Below are positions 24,864 to 34,000 of a stretch of DNA of 61,236 nucleotides, piece after piece; position 1 is the first letter of the stretch, and every line of letters begins with the position of its first letter. The stretch comes from an uncultured Erysipelotrichaceae bacterium (GTDB lineage: Bacteria > Bacillota_I > Bacilli_A > RF39 > UBA660): positions 1 to 61,236 of the forward strand of contig CADCJQ010000004.1 of the NCBI GenBank assembly GCA_902801795.1, in the 5' to 3' direction. Position numbers and translations under genes: made by a program. Below the pieces are notes generated by a model. The model had not been told where the DNA came from, searched no databases, and saw only the letters and a program-made list of their open reading frames with translations.

Positions 24864-26819
24864 TTAACTCACCTTCAAAATGTACGGAGAGGTATATGAC
24901 CCATCTCCCCCATTTAACAATATAGTGGATTCTAGATTAAGGACTGGGCGAACGGCGTCACCGTAATCACCATGACTGAAGTATCCAACGTAACCGGCAC
25001 CGTTCCAATAAGCCACAATCTGCGGAAAGTTAGAAGACGGAGACAAAAACCAATTATAATAAGCATCGTTATTTAAAAACCAGTTATCTCCTTGGATTGC
25101 TGGATTACTTGCATTCCAGTAATTATTTAACGTACTTATCCAATAACTACTACTTGCAGCGTATCCAAAATCACTTGGATATGGTAAGGCAATTTTTCCT
25201 TCCCATTCACTACTATTGCCATTCCATACATTACAACTATTATTTTGTGAATTACTAGTTATACTTGCAGCACATTCTTGAACAATTGCTCTTTCCAAAT
25301 CATAAGTTTGACTTGCTGTTCCATAACTAGATATATTTACATTTCTTAAATAATATGTATCATCAACAATTAAATTCTTATATGTAGAATTTATTGTATT
25401 ATAATAACTTCCCGTATTGTTTTCATTTAACCAATATTGAAGTCCTGCTTTTGCCCAATTATTTTTGGTATTAGATGAATCACTATTCCATGTAATTGGA
25501 GCATATTTTGCATTAGCCATAGGACTACTTCCAAAATTTTGCTTTATCATATAAGTTGTATTATTTAATGCTGTATATTGAACACCTGTTCCAGAATCTG
25601 TCATAAAACTATCTGATGTTTTTATTGGTACATCTTTCATTATTTTTACTTTATCACCAAATACTCCAATTATTCTCCATAATTCATTATTAAATGAAAT
25701 ATAGTTTTTTACTGTTCCATCTTGTACTCCTGTTCCAGAAACTAATGTATATGTTGTCCCTGTTGGAGCATTACCACCTTGATATGCTGCAATATCAGCT
25801 GTTGGTGTATATAGTCCTGGAGGACCACCACCAAATACTACGGTTTCTGGACACTCATTTCCTTCAATTTGAAGATTATATGTTGTTCCACCATTTTCAT
25901 AAGAACAATATCTTCCTCCACCAGAGTAACGATATTCTCTTATTGTATCAGATCCACTTGCTAAAGCACCACTTGTGTTAATTGCTACAACACCATCGTT
26001 TCCAAGTCTTGAAATAACTTTATCACCTAGTGACATTGGTGGTTCATCAACCCATATTCCTTCTTGGGCTTCTACTTTAACTTGAAATGATACTCCATTA
26101 GTTCTTAAACTATTCCATTCACTTGTTGTTAATACAGTTCTTCCTTGTATCCAACCTTCATTTTCATCACTTGTATCAGTAATAGCAACTAAAGAATTAT
26201 CAAAATAAGCTTTAATAGTTATTTTTCCATTAATAGAGTTATCAGTATTTGTTGCATCAGGTGCAATAAAACCTACTAAAATATACTCATCTCCTGTTAT
26301 TGTATTACCAATTATTTTTTTATAGTGAGATGTTGTATAAGTATCTCTATTTGCAAAATAATCATTATCACTTGTTCCTAAAGTATTATTAGTACCACTT
26401 CCATTAGTTCCAACTTGTACATCTAAACTAATTGGTACTATTTTAGTAGTATTACCTGATGTAATTGAAGCAGTTGTATTAGCACTTGATACTAAATATT
26501 CAACCCCATCACTATAAGTCGTATGACCATTAATTAATATTTCCACAGTATCAATATTATCATCATCAACATTTGTTATTAAACCATTATTATCTTTTGT
26601 TATTGATATTGGAAATGCATTAGTAAGGTTAATATTACCATTTTGAGTTGTTTCAAAAGTAATATTACCTAATTTAAGAGTATTACTTTCACCTGTTCTT
26701 GTATAGTTGAAGAACGCATAGGTAAAACCTCCTAACATTGCTATTAAAATAAATAAACCTAAATATATTTGTAAATTAAGTTTTCTATTTTGTTTTCTTT
26801 CTTCATTTAATTCATTCAT
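24864..26819 (-). CDS. DGR-target-type surface protein, one lectin-like domain
   Basis: 651 residues. A hydrophobic SipW/TasA-type N-terminus with AFFNYTRTGESN (about 31-42) and a camelysin-like region to about 260 are followed by a C-type-lectin/DUF6273-like C-terminus. That domain has YISFNNELWRIIGVFGDKV, GLQYWLNEN, WFLSPSSNFPQ and the closing AVRPVLNLES. The last part before AVRP is encoded by a GC-rich island of unlike codon use (24950-25045), the position of a variable repeat. Start after an aggagg site. Probably secreted; ligand unknown. Confidence 0.8.
   Translation of the reverse strand: MNELNEERKQNRKLNLQIYLGLFILIAMLGGFTYAFFNYTRTGESNTLKLGNITFETTQNGNINLTNAFPISITKDNNGLITNVDDDNIDTVEILINGHTTYSDGVEYLVSSANTTASITSGNTTKIVPISLDVQVGTNGSGTNNTLGTSDNDYFANRDTYTTSHYKKIIGNTITGDEYILVGFIAPDATNTDNSINGKITIKAYFDNSLVAITDTSDENEGWIQGRTVLTTSEWNSLRTNGVSFQVKVEAQEGIWVDEPPMSLGDKVISRLGNDGVVAINTSGALASGSDTIREYRYSGGGRYCSYENGGTTYNLQIEGNECPETVVFGGGPPGLYTPTADIAAYQGGNAPTGTTYTLVSGTGVQDGTVKNYISFNNELWRIIGVFGDKVKIMKDVPIKTSDSFMTDSGTGVQYTALNNTTYMIKQNFGSSPMANAKYAPITWNSDSSNTKNNWAKAGLQYWLNENNTGSYYNTINSTYKNLIVDDTYYLRNVNISSYGTASQTYDLERAIVQECAASITSNSQNNSCNVWNGNSSEWEGKIALPYPSDFGYAASSSYWISTLNNYWNASNPAIQGDNWFLNNDAYYNWFLSPSSNFPQIVAYWNGAGYVGYFSHGDYGDAVRPVLNLESTILLNGGDGSYTSPYILKVS
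24950..25045 (-). repeat. Putative variable repeat without a template in the window
   Basis: Codes residues about 592-624 (PQIVAYWNGAGYVGYFSHGD and on to AVRP). Bases such as GCC, GTC, TAC, TTC, GGC replace the A/T-ending codons used elsewhere in the gene. It matches the position of VR1/VR2 relative to G-x-RP, but not the template at 888-960, so its template would be elsewhere. Borders are approximate. Confidence 0.5.
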
Positions 26820-27173
26820 TATTATTTCCTCCTACTATATTTATTAATTAATTAAATTATCCTATGATGTATCAAAATAATAGTCATATTCTTTAATACA
26901 TGCAGTAATATTACATTTATAAGTGGTTAAAACCTTATGTGCCCCCCCATTCGACACTTATTTGACATATTATTATCACCTCTATTTTGAAAATTTTCAT
27001 ATTCAAAATTCCTTTCAATTTTACATGATAATCATACCAAATTATAAAATTAATTACAATATTTTTCAATAATTATTTTACAATTTAAGAAAACCTAAAA
27101 CAAAAGAGAACTAAATTAGTTCTCTTCATGAATTATTTAAATACTTTAAATAATTAACATATTATTTATTAAA
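26820..27173. other. Intergenic region between a variable surface gene and the ABC exporter
   Basis: 354 bases, very AT-rich. It holds the exporter terminator (27096-27126), a run of seven Cs at 26942-26948, and GACACTTATTT near 26953, a motif also present near 1034 beside the first variable gene. No gene or clear promoter seen. Confidence 0.5.
27096..27126 (-). terminator. Terminator of the GntR-ABC operon
   Basis: 10-bp stem AAGAGAACTA (27104-27113) with 27117-27126 and a 3-nt loop, followed by TTTTGTTTTA on the minus strand. Confidence 0.8.
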
Positions 27174-27968
27174 CTATTCAATATTAACACCTTTATTAAA
27201 TGACTTTTTACATAATAGACTCATAACATATATTATTACTAAATATAGTAGTGATGCAATGATCAATAATATTTTAAAAGAATTAACATCAATACTTACT
27301 GCTGCTGTTTTAAATAATTCCATTATTGATGAATCAAATAAACCATAAATAAAAATTAAGAATAAAACAAGAAATTGAGCAACTAAATATGAAATAAATC
27401 CAAATAATACAGAATATCCTAATTTACCATTATTCTTTTGATATCCTAAAATAATACCATAAAAGCCACATTGAATAGCATTAAAGATTTCTAAAAAGAC
27501 AACAATAATAAACATTGTAACCAAAAATGCTGTACTCATATTTAATCCTATCGTAATATTTTTTATAAAATTAGTAATCGCTAACCAATTATCTTTAGAA
27601 TAATATGCAATAAATAAACTTAATATAATCACAAAAAATCCAATAAAGAAAAAGATTAATGTTAAGAAAAATTTTGAATTATATAATTCATTTTTTGTAA
27701 CTGGTAAAGTATGTGTTAAATATGCTTCATCTTTATATAAAGAATCTCTAAATCTAATCCAACTTCTCATCATAGTATTTATCAAAATACTTGCAAGCAT
27801 GGAAATCATACAACCCATACTTATATGACTAATAATATTAATAATTACAGACTGCTCTAAACTAAATAATATTCTTGTTGTTATGGCAAAAAATATTGAT
27901 AATATATAAAAGATACTCATATTTCTTATCATATATTTTAAATCATATTTTAATAATTTCACTAACAT
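27174..27968 (-). CDS. ABC transporter membrane subunit (ABC-2 type)
   Basis: 264 residues with six hydrophobic helices and the usual ABC-2 export layout (MLVKLLKYDLKYMIRNM at the start; DEAYLTHTLPVTKNELYNSK loop). It pairs with the ATPase encoded just upstream (7-base overlap). Substrate unknown; GntR-regulated cassettes of this kind often export peptides or antibiotics. Confidence 0.85.
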   Translation of the reverse strand: MLVKLLKYDLKYMIRNMSIFYILSIFFAITTRILFSLEQSVIINIISHISMGCMISMLASILINTMMRSWIRFRDSLYKDEAYLTHTLPVTKNELYNSKFFLTLIFFFIGFFVIILSLFIAYYSKDNWLAITNFIKNITIGLNMSTAFLVTMFIIVVFLEIFNAIQCGFYGIILGYQKNNGKLGYSVLFGFISYLVAQFLVLFLIFIYGLFDSSIMELFKTAAVSIDVNSFKILLIIASLLYLVIIYVMSLLCKKSFNKGVNIE

Positions 27969-28657
27969 TTGAACATCCTCCTAAAGATTTCATCAATAGA
28001 TGCTTTTTCTTTATTTCGAAGTTTATCAGCATCGCCTTGTAATACTATTTCTCCTTTATCAATAAAAATAACTTCATCTAAAATTCTTTCAATATCTGCG
28101 ATTAAATGTGTTGAAATAATAACACTAGCCTTTTCATTAAAATTAGATAGAATAGTATCTAATATATAATCACGAGTAGCAGGATCTACTCCACCTAATG
28201 GTTCATCTAAAATATATAAATCAGCATTACGTGACATAACAAGTACTAAACTTACTTTTTCTTGCATACCTTTACTCATTTTAGATAAATGTTCATTTAC
28301 ATCTAAATCTAAATCCTTTAATAATTTTTTAGCTTTATTTTCATCAAAATTATCATAAAAATCTTTAAAATAATCAATTACTTCCGATACTTTCATATTT
28401 TTATTTAAATATGTTCGCTCTGGTAAATAAGAGATAACTTTTTTAGTTTCAACACCAACCTTTTTACCATTTACTAATATTTCACCACTTGTCGGAGTTA
28501 ATAAATCATTTATAAGTTTTATTAAAGTCGTTTTTCCAACGCCATTTTTCCCAAGTAAACCAATTATTTTACCACCTGAAACATTAATATTAATATTTTT
28601 TAATATTTCTTTATTATCAAATGATTTATTTAAATTTTTTATTTCTAATAGTTCCAT
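27962..28657 (-). CDS. ABC transporter ATP-binding subunit
   Basis: 231 residues from the ATG at 28657 (MELLEIKNLNKSF); a TTG four codons earlier is too close to the ribosome site. Walker A GLLGKNGVGKTT (about 34-45), signature LSKMSKGMQEKVS, Walker B LYILDEPLGGVDP and the switch His in STHLI are all present. Middle gene of regulator-ATPase-permease. Confidence 0.93.
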   Translation of the reverse strand: MELLEIKNLNKSFDNKEILKNININVSGGKIIGLLGKNGVGKTTLIKLINDLLTPTSGEILVNGKKVGVETKKVISYLPERTYLNKNMKVSEVIDYFKDFYDNFDENKAKKLLKDLDLDVNEHLSKMSKGMQEKVSLVLVMSRNADLYILDEPLGGVDPATRDYILDTILSNFNEKASVIISTHLIADIERILDEVIFIDKGEIVLQGDADKLRNKEKASIDEIFRRMFKC

Positions 28658-28658
28658 C

Positions 28659-29018
28659 TTAATTATCAATCCTTTCTAAATATTTAATTGAATCAGCTTT
28701 GCCTAAGCCAATTTTTCTCATCCCTTCAAAATAACTTTTCGCTAGTGTAAGTGCATATTCATCTTTTAATTTTGCAATTAAATTTTCGTCTTTAGTAACA
28801 TACTTTCCATTAGTTCTTTCGGTATATATTAAATCCATACTTTCAAGTTCTGCTAATGCCTTTTGCATCGTATTAGGATTAACTTTAAATGTCGTTGCAA
28901 AATCTCTAACTGACGGAAGTTTTTCTCCACATTTAAAAACACCAGAAATAAGGTATATTTTCATATATTCTAATAATTGAATATATATGGGAATATTATT
29001 ATCAAATGATAATTCCAT
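28659..29018 (-). CDS. GntR-family regulator, YtrA type
   Basis: 119 residues. The winged helix (IYIQLLEYMKIYLISGVF, SVRDFATTFKVNPNTMQKAL) is followed only by a short helical tail, as in YtrA-type regulators. It probably represses its own operon with the ABC exporter; the AT-rich inverted sequence before its start (29040-29070) is a possible operator, not verified. Confidence 0.9.
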   Translation of the reverse strand: MELSFDNNIPIYIQLLEYMKIYLISGVFKCGEKLPSVRDFATTFKVNPNTMQKALAELESMDLIYTERTNGKYVTKDENLIAKLKDEYALTLAKSYFEGMRKIGLGKADSIKYLERIDN

Positions 29019-29084
29019 TTTTCCTCCTTGTATTACTTGATTAATACAATAATATTGTATATTATATTTTATGTTATGTCAATA

Positions 29085-29112
29085 GAAAAAAGAAACTAAT
29101 TGCTTAGTTTCC
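29085..29112 (-). terminator. Terminator after the 305-residue hypothetical gene
   Basis: 8-bp stem GAAACTAA (29092-29099) with 29104-29111, then six or seven Ts on the minus strand. Confidence 0.8.
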
Positions 29113-29119
29113 ATAAATT

Positions 29120-30037
29120 CTAATCTGTAGCCGATGCTCCAATAACAACAAAACGTTTCATATTTTTATCATATATACTAATACATCTTGCTCCCCACCA
29201 CTCTAGTCCATCATTAAAGTAATTAGACCAATTGGTAGACCATTCAAAAATTTCTAAATTATCAAATCCTTTTGGAAAAAGAAGCTTATTTATGTATTCA
29301 AAATCTTTAATATTATAACTACATCCATGTGGTGGATTCAAAAACAAATACCAATATGGTTTACTTTCTTCTTTATTTTCATTTGCTATTTCAAAAAAAC
29401 ACTTTGCTTTTAATCTACTTGCTTTCATCTTTTTGATATTAAAGGTAATATCAATATTACACTTCTTTTTTATAACTTTAGACCATTTTGACATTGCAAA
29501 TAGAACAACCTTTTTATGTGATTCTTCATCATTATAATCTAAATCACTCTTTATAATGCAATAATCTAAAACACATTCATCATATTTTTCATATTCTTTA
29601 TAAAAGATATCATCGGATAGTTCTCTAATATTATGAAAATCATTGAATATAAATTTTCTTTCATCATCATCAATAGTATTATTTTTATCATTTAATGATA
29701 TATCATCATTTAATTTTTTTTCTAAATAACTTATATCTGTATCAAATACTTGATAATTTATTGCACAAAGTAATAAATCACATATTCCTTTTATATCATA
29801 TTCTTTCCCAGTAATTGCTTTTATTTTTTTATTATTTTTAGCAACATCAACTATTTCAAAAACATTAAACGAATTATGAATAATAATGACTATTTTACTA
29901 TCTAATTTCATATATAAACAAGGTTCATATGGATAACTTTCCAAATAATACTTATTATGTTTATTATTAAAAAGCAAATCATGATTATTACTTATTAAAG
30001 AACATTTATCTGATTGATATAATATTTCATTATTCAT
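29120..30037 (-). CDS. Hypothetical protein
   Basis: 305 residues, acidic and soluble, with no signal peptide. The C-terminal third has aromatic-rich stretches (KPYWYLFLNPPHGCSY, FEWSTNWSNYF, WWGARCISIYD). Not recognised. Start after a gaggtg site; its own terminator suggests a single-gene unit. Confidence 0.75.
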   Translation of the reverse strand: MNNEILYQSDKCSLISNNHDLLFNNKHNKYYLESYPYEPCLYMKLDSKIVIIIHNSFNVFEIVDVAKNNKKIKAITGKEYDIKGICDLLLCAINYQVFDTDISYLEKKLNDDISLNDKNNTIDDDERKFIFNDFHNIRELSDDIFYKEYEKYDECVLDYCIIKSDLDYNDEESHKKVVLFAMSKWSKVIKKKCNIDITFNIKKMKASRLKAKCFFEIANENKEESKPYWYLFLNPPHGCSYNIKDFEYINKLLFPKGFDNLEIFEWSTNWSNYFNDGLEWWGARCISIYDKNMKRFVVIGASATD

Positions 30038-30091
30038 CTTTATAACACCTCATATAATTTATTATACTACATAATAATTAACTTTAATAAT

Positions 30092-30117
30092 CAAAAAGGA
30101 ACTAATAATTTAGTTCC
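30092..30117 (-). terminator. Terminator after the broken pilin-like gene
   Basis: 7-bp stem GGAACTA (30098-30104) with 30111-30117, followed by TTTTTGA on the minus strand. Confidence 0.75.
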
Positions 30118-30131
30118 AAATATCTTAAATA

Positions 30132-30543
30132 TTAATAACAATATATTTGTGCTTCATGATCAATAGTTTTTCCAAAAACATGACAATTATCATCATAATG
30201 AACACTTACATATCCATCAGTTCTTGTATCACCATTTGTTTCACCAATACATGTATAACGAGTATTATTAGAATTATAACTACATCCAGTACTGAATACT
30301 TGATTTAAAATACCAATATTATATTGGAAAGAACTACCATTTTCCGTTCCTTCAAGACAATATGCTTTTCCTTTTTCAATACCACAGGCATAGGCCTCTT
30401 CTATATTATTATTTCCAGCAAGTATTAATCCTAAAAACCTTCTTCTTTGATATCCTCTTTCATCTTTTAAAGAAGCGTAATCTTTAGTATAATCTGTAAC
30501 TTTATCATTAAATGTTTTTTTTCTTTATCATCTTCATCAAATC
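30132..30543 (-). pseudogene. Degraded prepilin-like protein gene (C-terminal part)
   Basis: An open frame of about 130 codons with no start ends at TAA 30132-30134. It reads KVTDYTKDYASLKDE, then ACGIEKGKAYCLEGTENG and a Cys-rich end (CSYNSN, YTCIGET, DNCHVFG, YCY). This resembles the C-terminal part of type II secretion/prepilin-like proteins of related bacteria (recognition by pattern only). An eight-A run at 30515-30522 breaks the frame from a short upstream piece (DGFDEDDKEKK) that follows the lipoprotein stop codon in frame. The N-terminal prepilin helix is absent. Confidence 0.55.
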
Positions 30544-30547
30544 CATC

Positions 30548-31069
30548 TTATGTAAAGGAAACATTATTCATGAATACATCTTCGATATTTCCATAATTTT
30601 CTCCTAAGAAGAATCCTATGGTATATACTTTTCCATCATAAACATACATATAATGATGAACTGTTGAATCATCTTTTGTTTGATATTCATAATATACATA
30701 TTTAATTCCATTTATTTCTTTACTTTGTTCTTTAGCACCATATTGTGTTTCAACAATCGCTTTCAATTCCGAAAGTGATCTACTTTCATCATACATCATA
30801 CGAACTTCAAAAATAAGTTTTTCTTGTTTAAGATAACTCATTGTTCGCATATTACCAATAGCATCCGAATGAAAATCAATATAATTTTCTTTATAATGTA
30901 GTTTTTGTAAAGATTGTTCGCTTTTTAATTTATATTGTTGTCCTTGAATTGTTACTACATCTTTATTATCATTCGTATTTTGATTATTACTATCATTAGA
31001 CTTACCACATCCCGTTATAGCAAAAAAAGTAACTACAACTAATAAACTTAATAAAATTTTTTTCTTCAT
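30548..31069 (-). CDS. Lipoprotein of unknown function
   Basis: 173 residues. Signal peptide with lipobox ITGC (Cys about 21), Asn-rich linker, then an alpha/beta domain (about 45-173) with YYEYQTKDDSTVHHYMYVYDG. Not assigned to a family. Lipid-anchored on the outer face of the membrane. Start after an aaagagga site. Confidence 0.85.
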   Translation of the reverse strand: MKKKILLSLLVVVTFFAITGCGKSNDSNNQNTNDNKDVVTIQGQQYKLKSEQSLQKLHYKENYIDFHSDAIGNMRTMSYLKQEKLIFEVRMMYDESRSLSELKAIVETQYGAKEQSKEINGIKYVYYEYQTKDDSTVHHYMYVYDGKVYTIGFFLGENYGNIEDVFMNNVSFT

Positions 31070-31149
31070 TTAATCTCCTCTTTTATTTACAAATAATAAT
31101 TAACTTGTTATAAACATTATACCACACTATTTTTTATTTTTATATAAAA

Positions 31150-31368
31150 TTATTCAAAATCAAATATAATTCCTACAATAGCCAATATAAAAGGAATAAT
31201 ACTAACAATCATTGTCCATTTACCAATATTCTTCCATCCACTTTTATTTAATCCTTTAAAAGCTGCTTTCCATGATATTATTTTTAATTCATTTCCCCTA
31301 AACATAAATAAACCAACCAAAAGAATACATATCCCAAAGATAATCATTAATATACTAAATCCATTCAT
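31150..31368 (-). CDS. Small two-helix membrane protein
   Basis: 72 residues with hydrophobic helices at about 4-25 and 52-70, separated by a basic loop (AAFKGLNKSGWKNIGKW). Aggagg ribosome site. Function not recognised; it lies between two lipoprotein genes. Confidence 0.75.
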   Translation of the reverse strand: MNGFSILMIIFGICILLVGLFMFRGNELKIISWKAAFKGLNKSGWKNIGKWTMIVSIIPFILAIVGIIFDFE

Positions 31369-31427
31369 AACTTATTCCTCCTTTCTTTCTATTAATTTAC
31401 AATATAACATATATTTTTATTATATAT

Positions 31428-31456
31428 CAAAAAACAGGATTTGGGTATCCTGTTTT
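31428..31456 (-). terminator. Terminator after the 348-residue lipoprotein
   Basis: 10-bp stem AAAACAGGAT (31431-31440) with 31447-31456; T6 on the minus strand. Confidence 0.85.
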
Positions 31457-31464
31457 ATATATTT

Positions 31465-32511
31465 CTATTTTTCTATGTAACCGCTTACTCCTAGGGTATA
31501 CATATCATCAGTTACTTTTTGATATCTATTACCAGAATACTCATCAGTAAATCCATTATAAGCTTTATAAACATCGCCAGTTTCAGTATCATAGACTCTC
31601 TCATATCCTAAAGTAGCATCACTTCTTTTTCCACTTATAATATCATATGATTTACTTCGTTTGTTCCAAGAATCCATTATCATATCTGATATTTCATCAT
31701 ATATTTTAGCATTTGCTTGAACTGTTGAAACTTGAGAAGATTGTTCTCTATTAAAGCCTCTCATAAAATCTTCTGTAAATTCTATAGTAGATACAGAATA
31801 ATCAAATATTGATTGCCAATTATTAAATTCCGAATCTGGTGTATACATAATAATATTATGGTAAGAGTTTAGTGGTGATAAATCTACACCATACATATAA
31901 TAAGTACCACTTTCAAATATCGAAGCGGTAAATAATCCTTGCATTATTTCCCCTTTATCATTTGTAAATTTCCCTCTAATTACATCGCCACCAAGATTAG
32001 TTTTACCTAAATTTTCAATCATTTCAAAGTCATTTAAATATACAAAAAATTCTTGATTAATCTCTTTATTAACTACTTTAGCATTAGTATTCCATACTTT
32101 ATAAAATTGTTCTGTTGTTCGTGGATCAATCGCTGCTAATTTTCCAAATACGGCTGATGGATATAAACTAGCATATTTTTTCCTTGCAGCTTCACTTTTT
32201 AAGAAACCAGATAATCCAAGGGAAAATTCAAGCATATAATTTATATCTTTGGGATTATACATTTTAAACGTATATCCTGAAAATGTTACTTTATTTGGAA
32301 CAGCAACTTTCCATCCTTTTGGTATTTTCATTTTTAAATACCCATTATCAAAATCTTCATACTCTATTTGACTAGTTTCTGCTTTAGTAATTTTTAATTT
32401 TTCACCACTTTTGGTTTTTAAAGAATCATTAGTACCACATCCTGTCATTCCTAATACCATCATAAATACCAAAAAAACTGATAATATTATTTTAACTTTT
32501 TTATTCATCAT
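31465..32511 (-). CDS. Lipoprotein of unknown function
   Basis: 348 residues from the ATG at 32511 (MMNKKVKIIL), which has an agaggt site; an upstream frame to 32553 is not supported. Lipobox MTGC is at about 25-28. The body is alpha/beta, beginning MKIPKGWKVAVPNKVTFSGY, which resembles secreted domains of unknown function. No catalytic motif recognised. Own terminator at 31428-31456. Confidence 0.82.
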   Translation of the reverse strand: MMNKKVKIILSVFLVFMMVLGMTGCGTNDSLKTKSGEKLKITKAETSQIEYEDFDNGYLKMKIPKGWKVAVPNKVTFSGYTFKMYNPKDINYMLEFSLGLSGFLKSEAARKKYASLYPSAVFGKLAAIDPRTTEQFYKVWNTNAKVVNKEINQEFFVYLNDFEMIENLGKTNLGGDVIRGKFTNDKGEIMQGLFTASIFESGTYYMYGVDLSPLNSYHNIIMYTPDSEFNNWQSIFDYSVSTIEFTEDFMRGFNREQSSQVSTVQANAKIYDEISDMIMDSWNKRSKSYDIISGKRSDATLGYERVYDTETGDVYKAYNGFTDEYSGNRYQKVTDDMYTLGVSGYIEK

Positions 32512-32567
32512 AAAATACCTCTCTTTCATAATCATTTTACATAGAAATATCAAAATTAGGGAGTACT

Positions 32568-32589
32568 AAAAAAGGGCTATTCTCCCCTT
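32568..32589 (-). terminator. Short terminator at the end of the LuxR-type gene
   Basis: 5-bp AAGGG/CCCTT stem followed by T6 on the minus strand, overlapping the stop at 32577. Confidence 0.5.
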
Positions 32590-33899
32590 AAGATACATTT
32601 TTCTTTAAGTTCTGTTCTTGTCATACCTGTTTTTTTATAAATATTTGTAACATGAATTTTAATTGTATTAACCGATAAAAACAATTTATCCGCAATTTCT
32701 TTTTTAGTTAAATCTTGAATTAATAAATTTAATACTTTTTCTTCTTGATTACTTAATTTATATTTTAAGACCATTTCTTTTAATCTATCATTTGAAGTTA
32801 AACGATTATTTTTTAAATAATATAGAAAATAAACCCATAAGACAATACATAACATTAATGTTTCAATAACTATTAATAAAGTAGAATTTCTAATTAAATC
32901 TTTTTGAATAACAACTAAAATTCCTTCCATTATTCTTGAATACATAAGTCCTATTCCACACAAATAAAAACTTCCTTTTTTTCGATCATATAAATTAACA
33001 AAAGTTAATGTTCTAAATACAACAAAAAAACCTACAAACAAATATGACAAATTAATAACTATATTAACGGAAATATCTTGATTTAATAAAACAATAGTTA
33101 ATAAAGAAAAGACAAAACTGATTAATGTCGCAATATCAAACATTTCTTTATTTTTATCTATCAAAAATCCCGCAATTAATAAGCCAATACAATATACGAT
33201 TCTTGTATTTGCAAATAATCCTTCAATATTAAATATATGTGTTGATACTACATCTGTTGATATACCTGATAATAGTGACATTAACAAAACTATTATTGAT
33301 AAACTAATGAAATATTTTTTATAACTTAAAGTATATTTTTCATTTTTTATTATTTCTAAATCTCTATTTCGATATACAAGTAAAATATTTAAAATAACTA
33401 TGGGAACATAGATAATTAATGATGATATTGAACCATATAATTTATTAGGAAGTAAAGTTATTAAATAAGTAAGAATGGAACCTAATCCATAACCAATCGT
33501 AAAAACTCTACCACGATATTCTTTATCAATATTTAAAGCTAATAATGAAAAATGATAACCAACACCAAATCCTGCTGTTCCAAATAAACAAGTTGCACAT
33601 AAACAAATACTCATTAATATTTTATTTTCTGTTCCAAAAAACACAAAAGATGAAATAATAGCAAATAATGAAAATAAAACATAATATAATTTAATATTTT
33701 TACTTTTTTTACAAATAAACATATAAAGTAAAATTCCTAATGCCATTGATAAACTACCATAAAGTATAGCAATCATATTAACAAATTCTTTATCACAAAA
33801 ATTTAATAAATATGTTTGTTGTGTTAAATATATAGCACTACACCAAAAAAAGCCTAACGCTAATATTAAAATATGTTTGATATTTATTTTTTTAAACAT
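32577..33899 (-). CDS. Twelve-helix membrane protein with C-terminal LuxR HTH domain
   Basis: 440 residues. About twelve hydrophobic helices (1-365) in an MFS-like layout are followed by a LuxR/GerE helix-turn-helix domain (about 376-438: LSNQEEKVLNLLIQDLTKKEIADKLFLSVN in two parts, then TIKIHVTNIYKKTG). A membrane-tethered transcription factor that may sense a small molecule through the transporter-like part (inference). Stands alone between lipoprotein genes and dacA. Confidence 0.85.
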   Translation of the reverse strand: MFKKINIKHILILALGFFWCSAIYLTQQTYLLNFCDKEFVNMIAILYGSLSMALGILLYMFICKKSKNIKLYYVLFSLFAIISSFVFFGTENKILMSICLCATCLFGTAGFGVGYHFSLLALNIDKEYRGRVFTIGYGLGSILTYLITLLPNKLYGSISSLIIYVPIVILNILLVYRNRDLEIIKNEKYTLSYKKYFISLSIIVLLMSLLSGISTDVVSTHIFNIEGLFANTRIVYCIGLLIAGFLIDKNKEMFDIATLISFVFSLLTIVLLNQDISVNIVINLSYLFVGFFVVFRTLTFVNLYDRKKGSFYLCGIGLMYSRIMEGILVVIQKDLIRNSTLLIVIETLMLCIVLWVYFLYYLKNNRLTSNDRLKEMVLKYKLSNQEEKVLNLLIQDLTKKEIADKLFLSVNTIKIHVTNIYKKTGMTRTELKEKCILRGE

Positions 33900-33971
33900 A
33901 TAGAACCACCTAAATTATATTATATCACTTTCATATAAGAAAATATTACTAAATAACTATATAGTCCTTTT

Positions 33972-34000
33972 AAAGTTAAAAGATAGTATTTCTACTATCC
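33972..34000 (-). terminator. Terminator of the D,D-carboxypeptidase gene
   Basis: 7-bp stem GATAGTA (33982-33988) with 33993-33999, followed by TTTTAACTTT on the minus strand, overlapping the stop. Confidence 0.6.
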
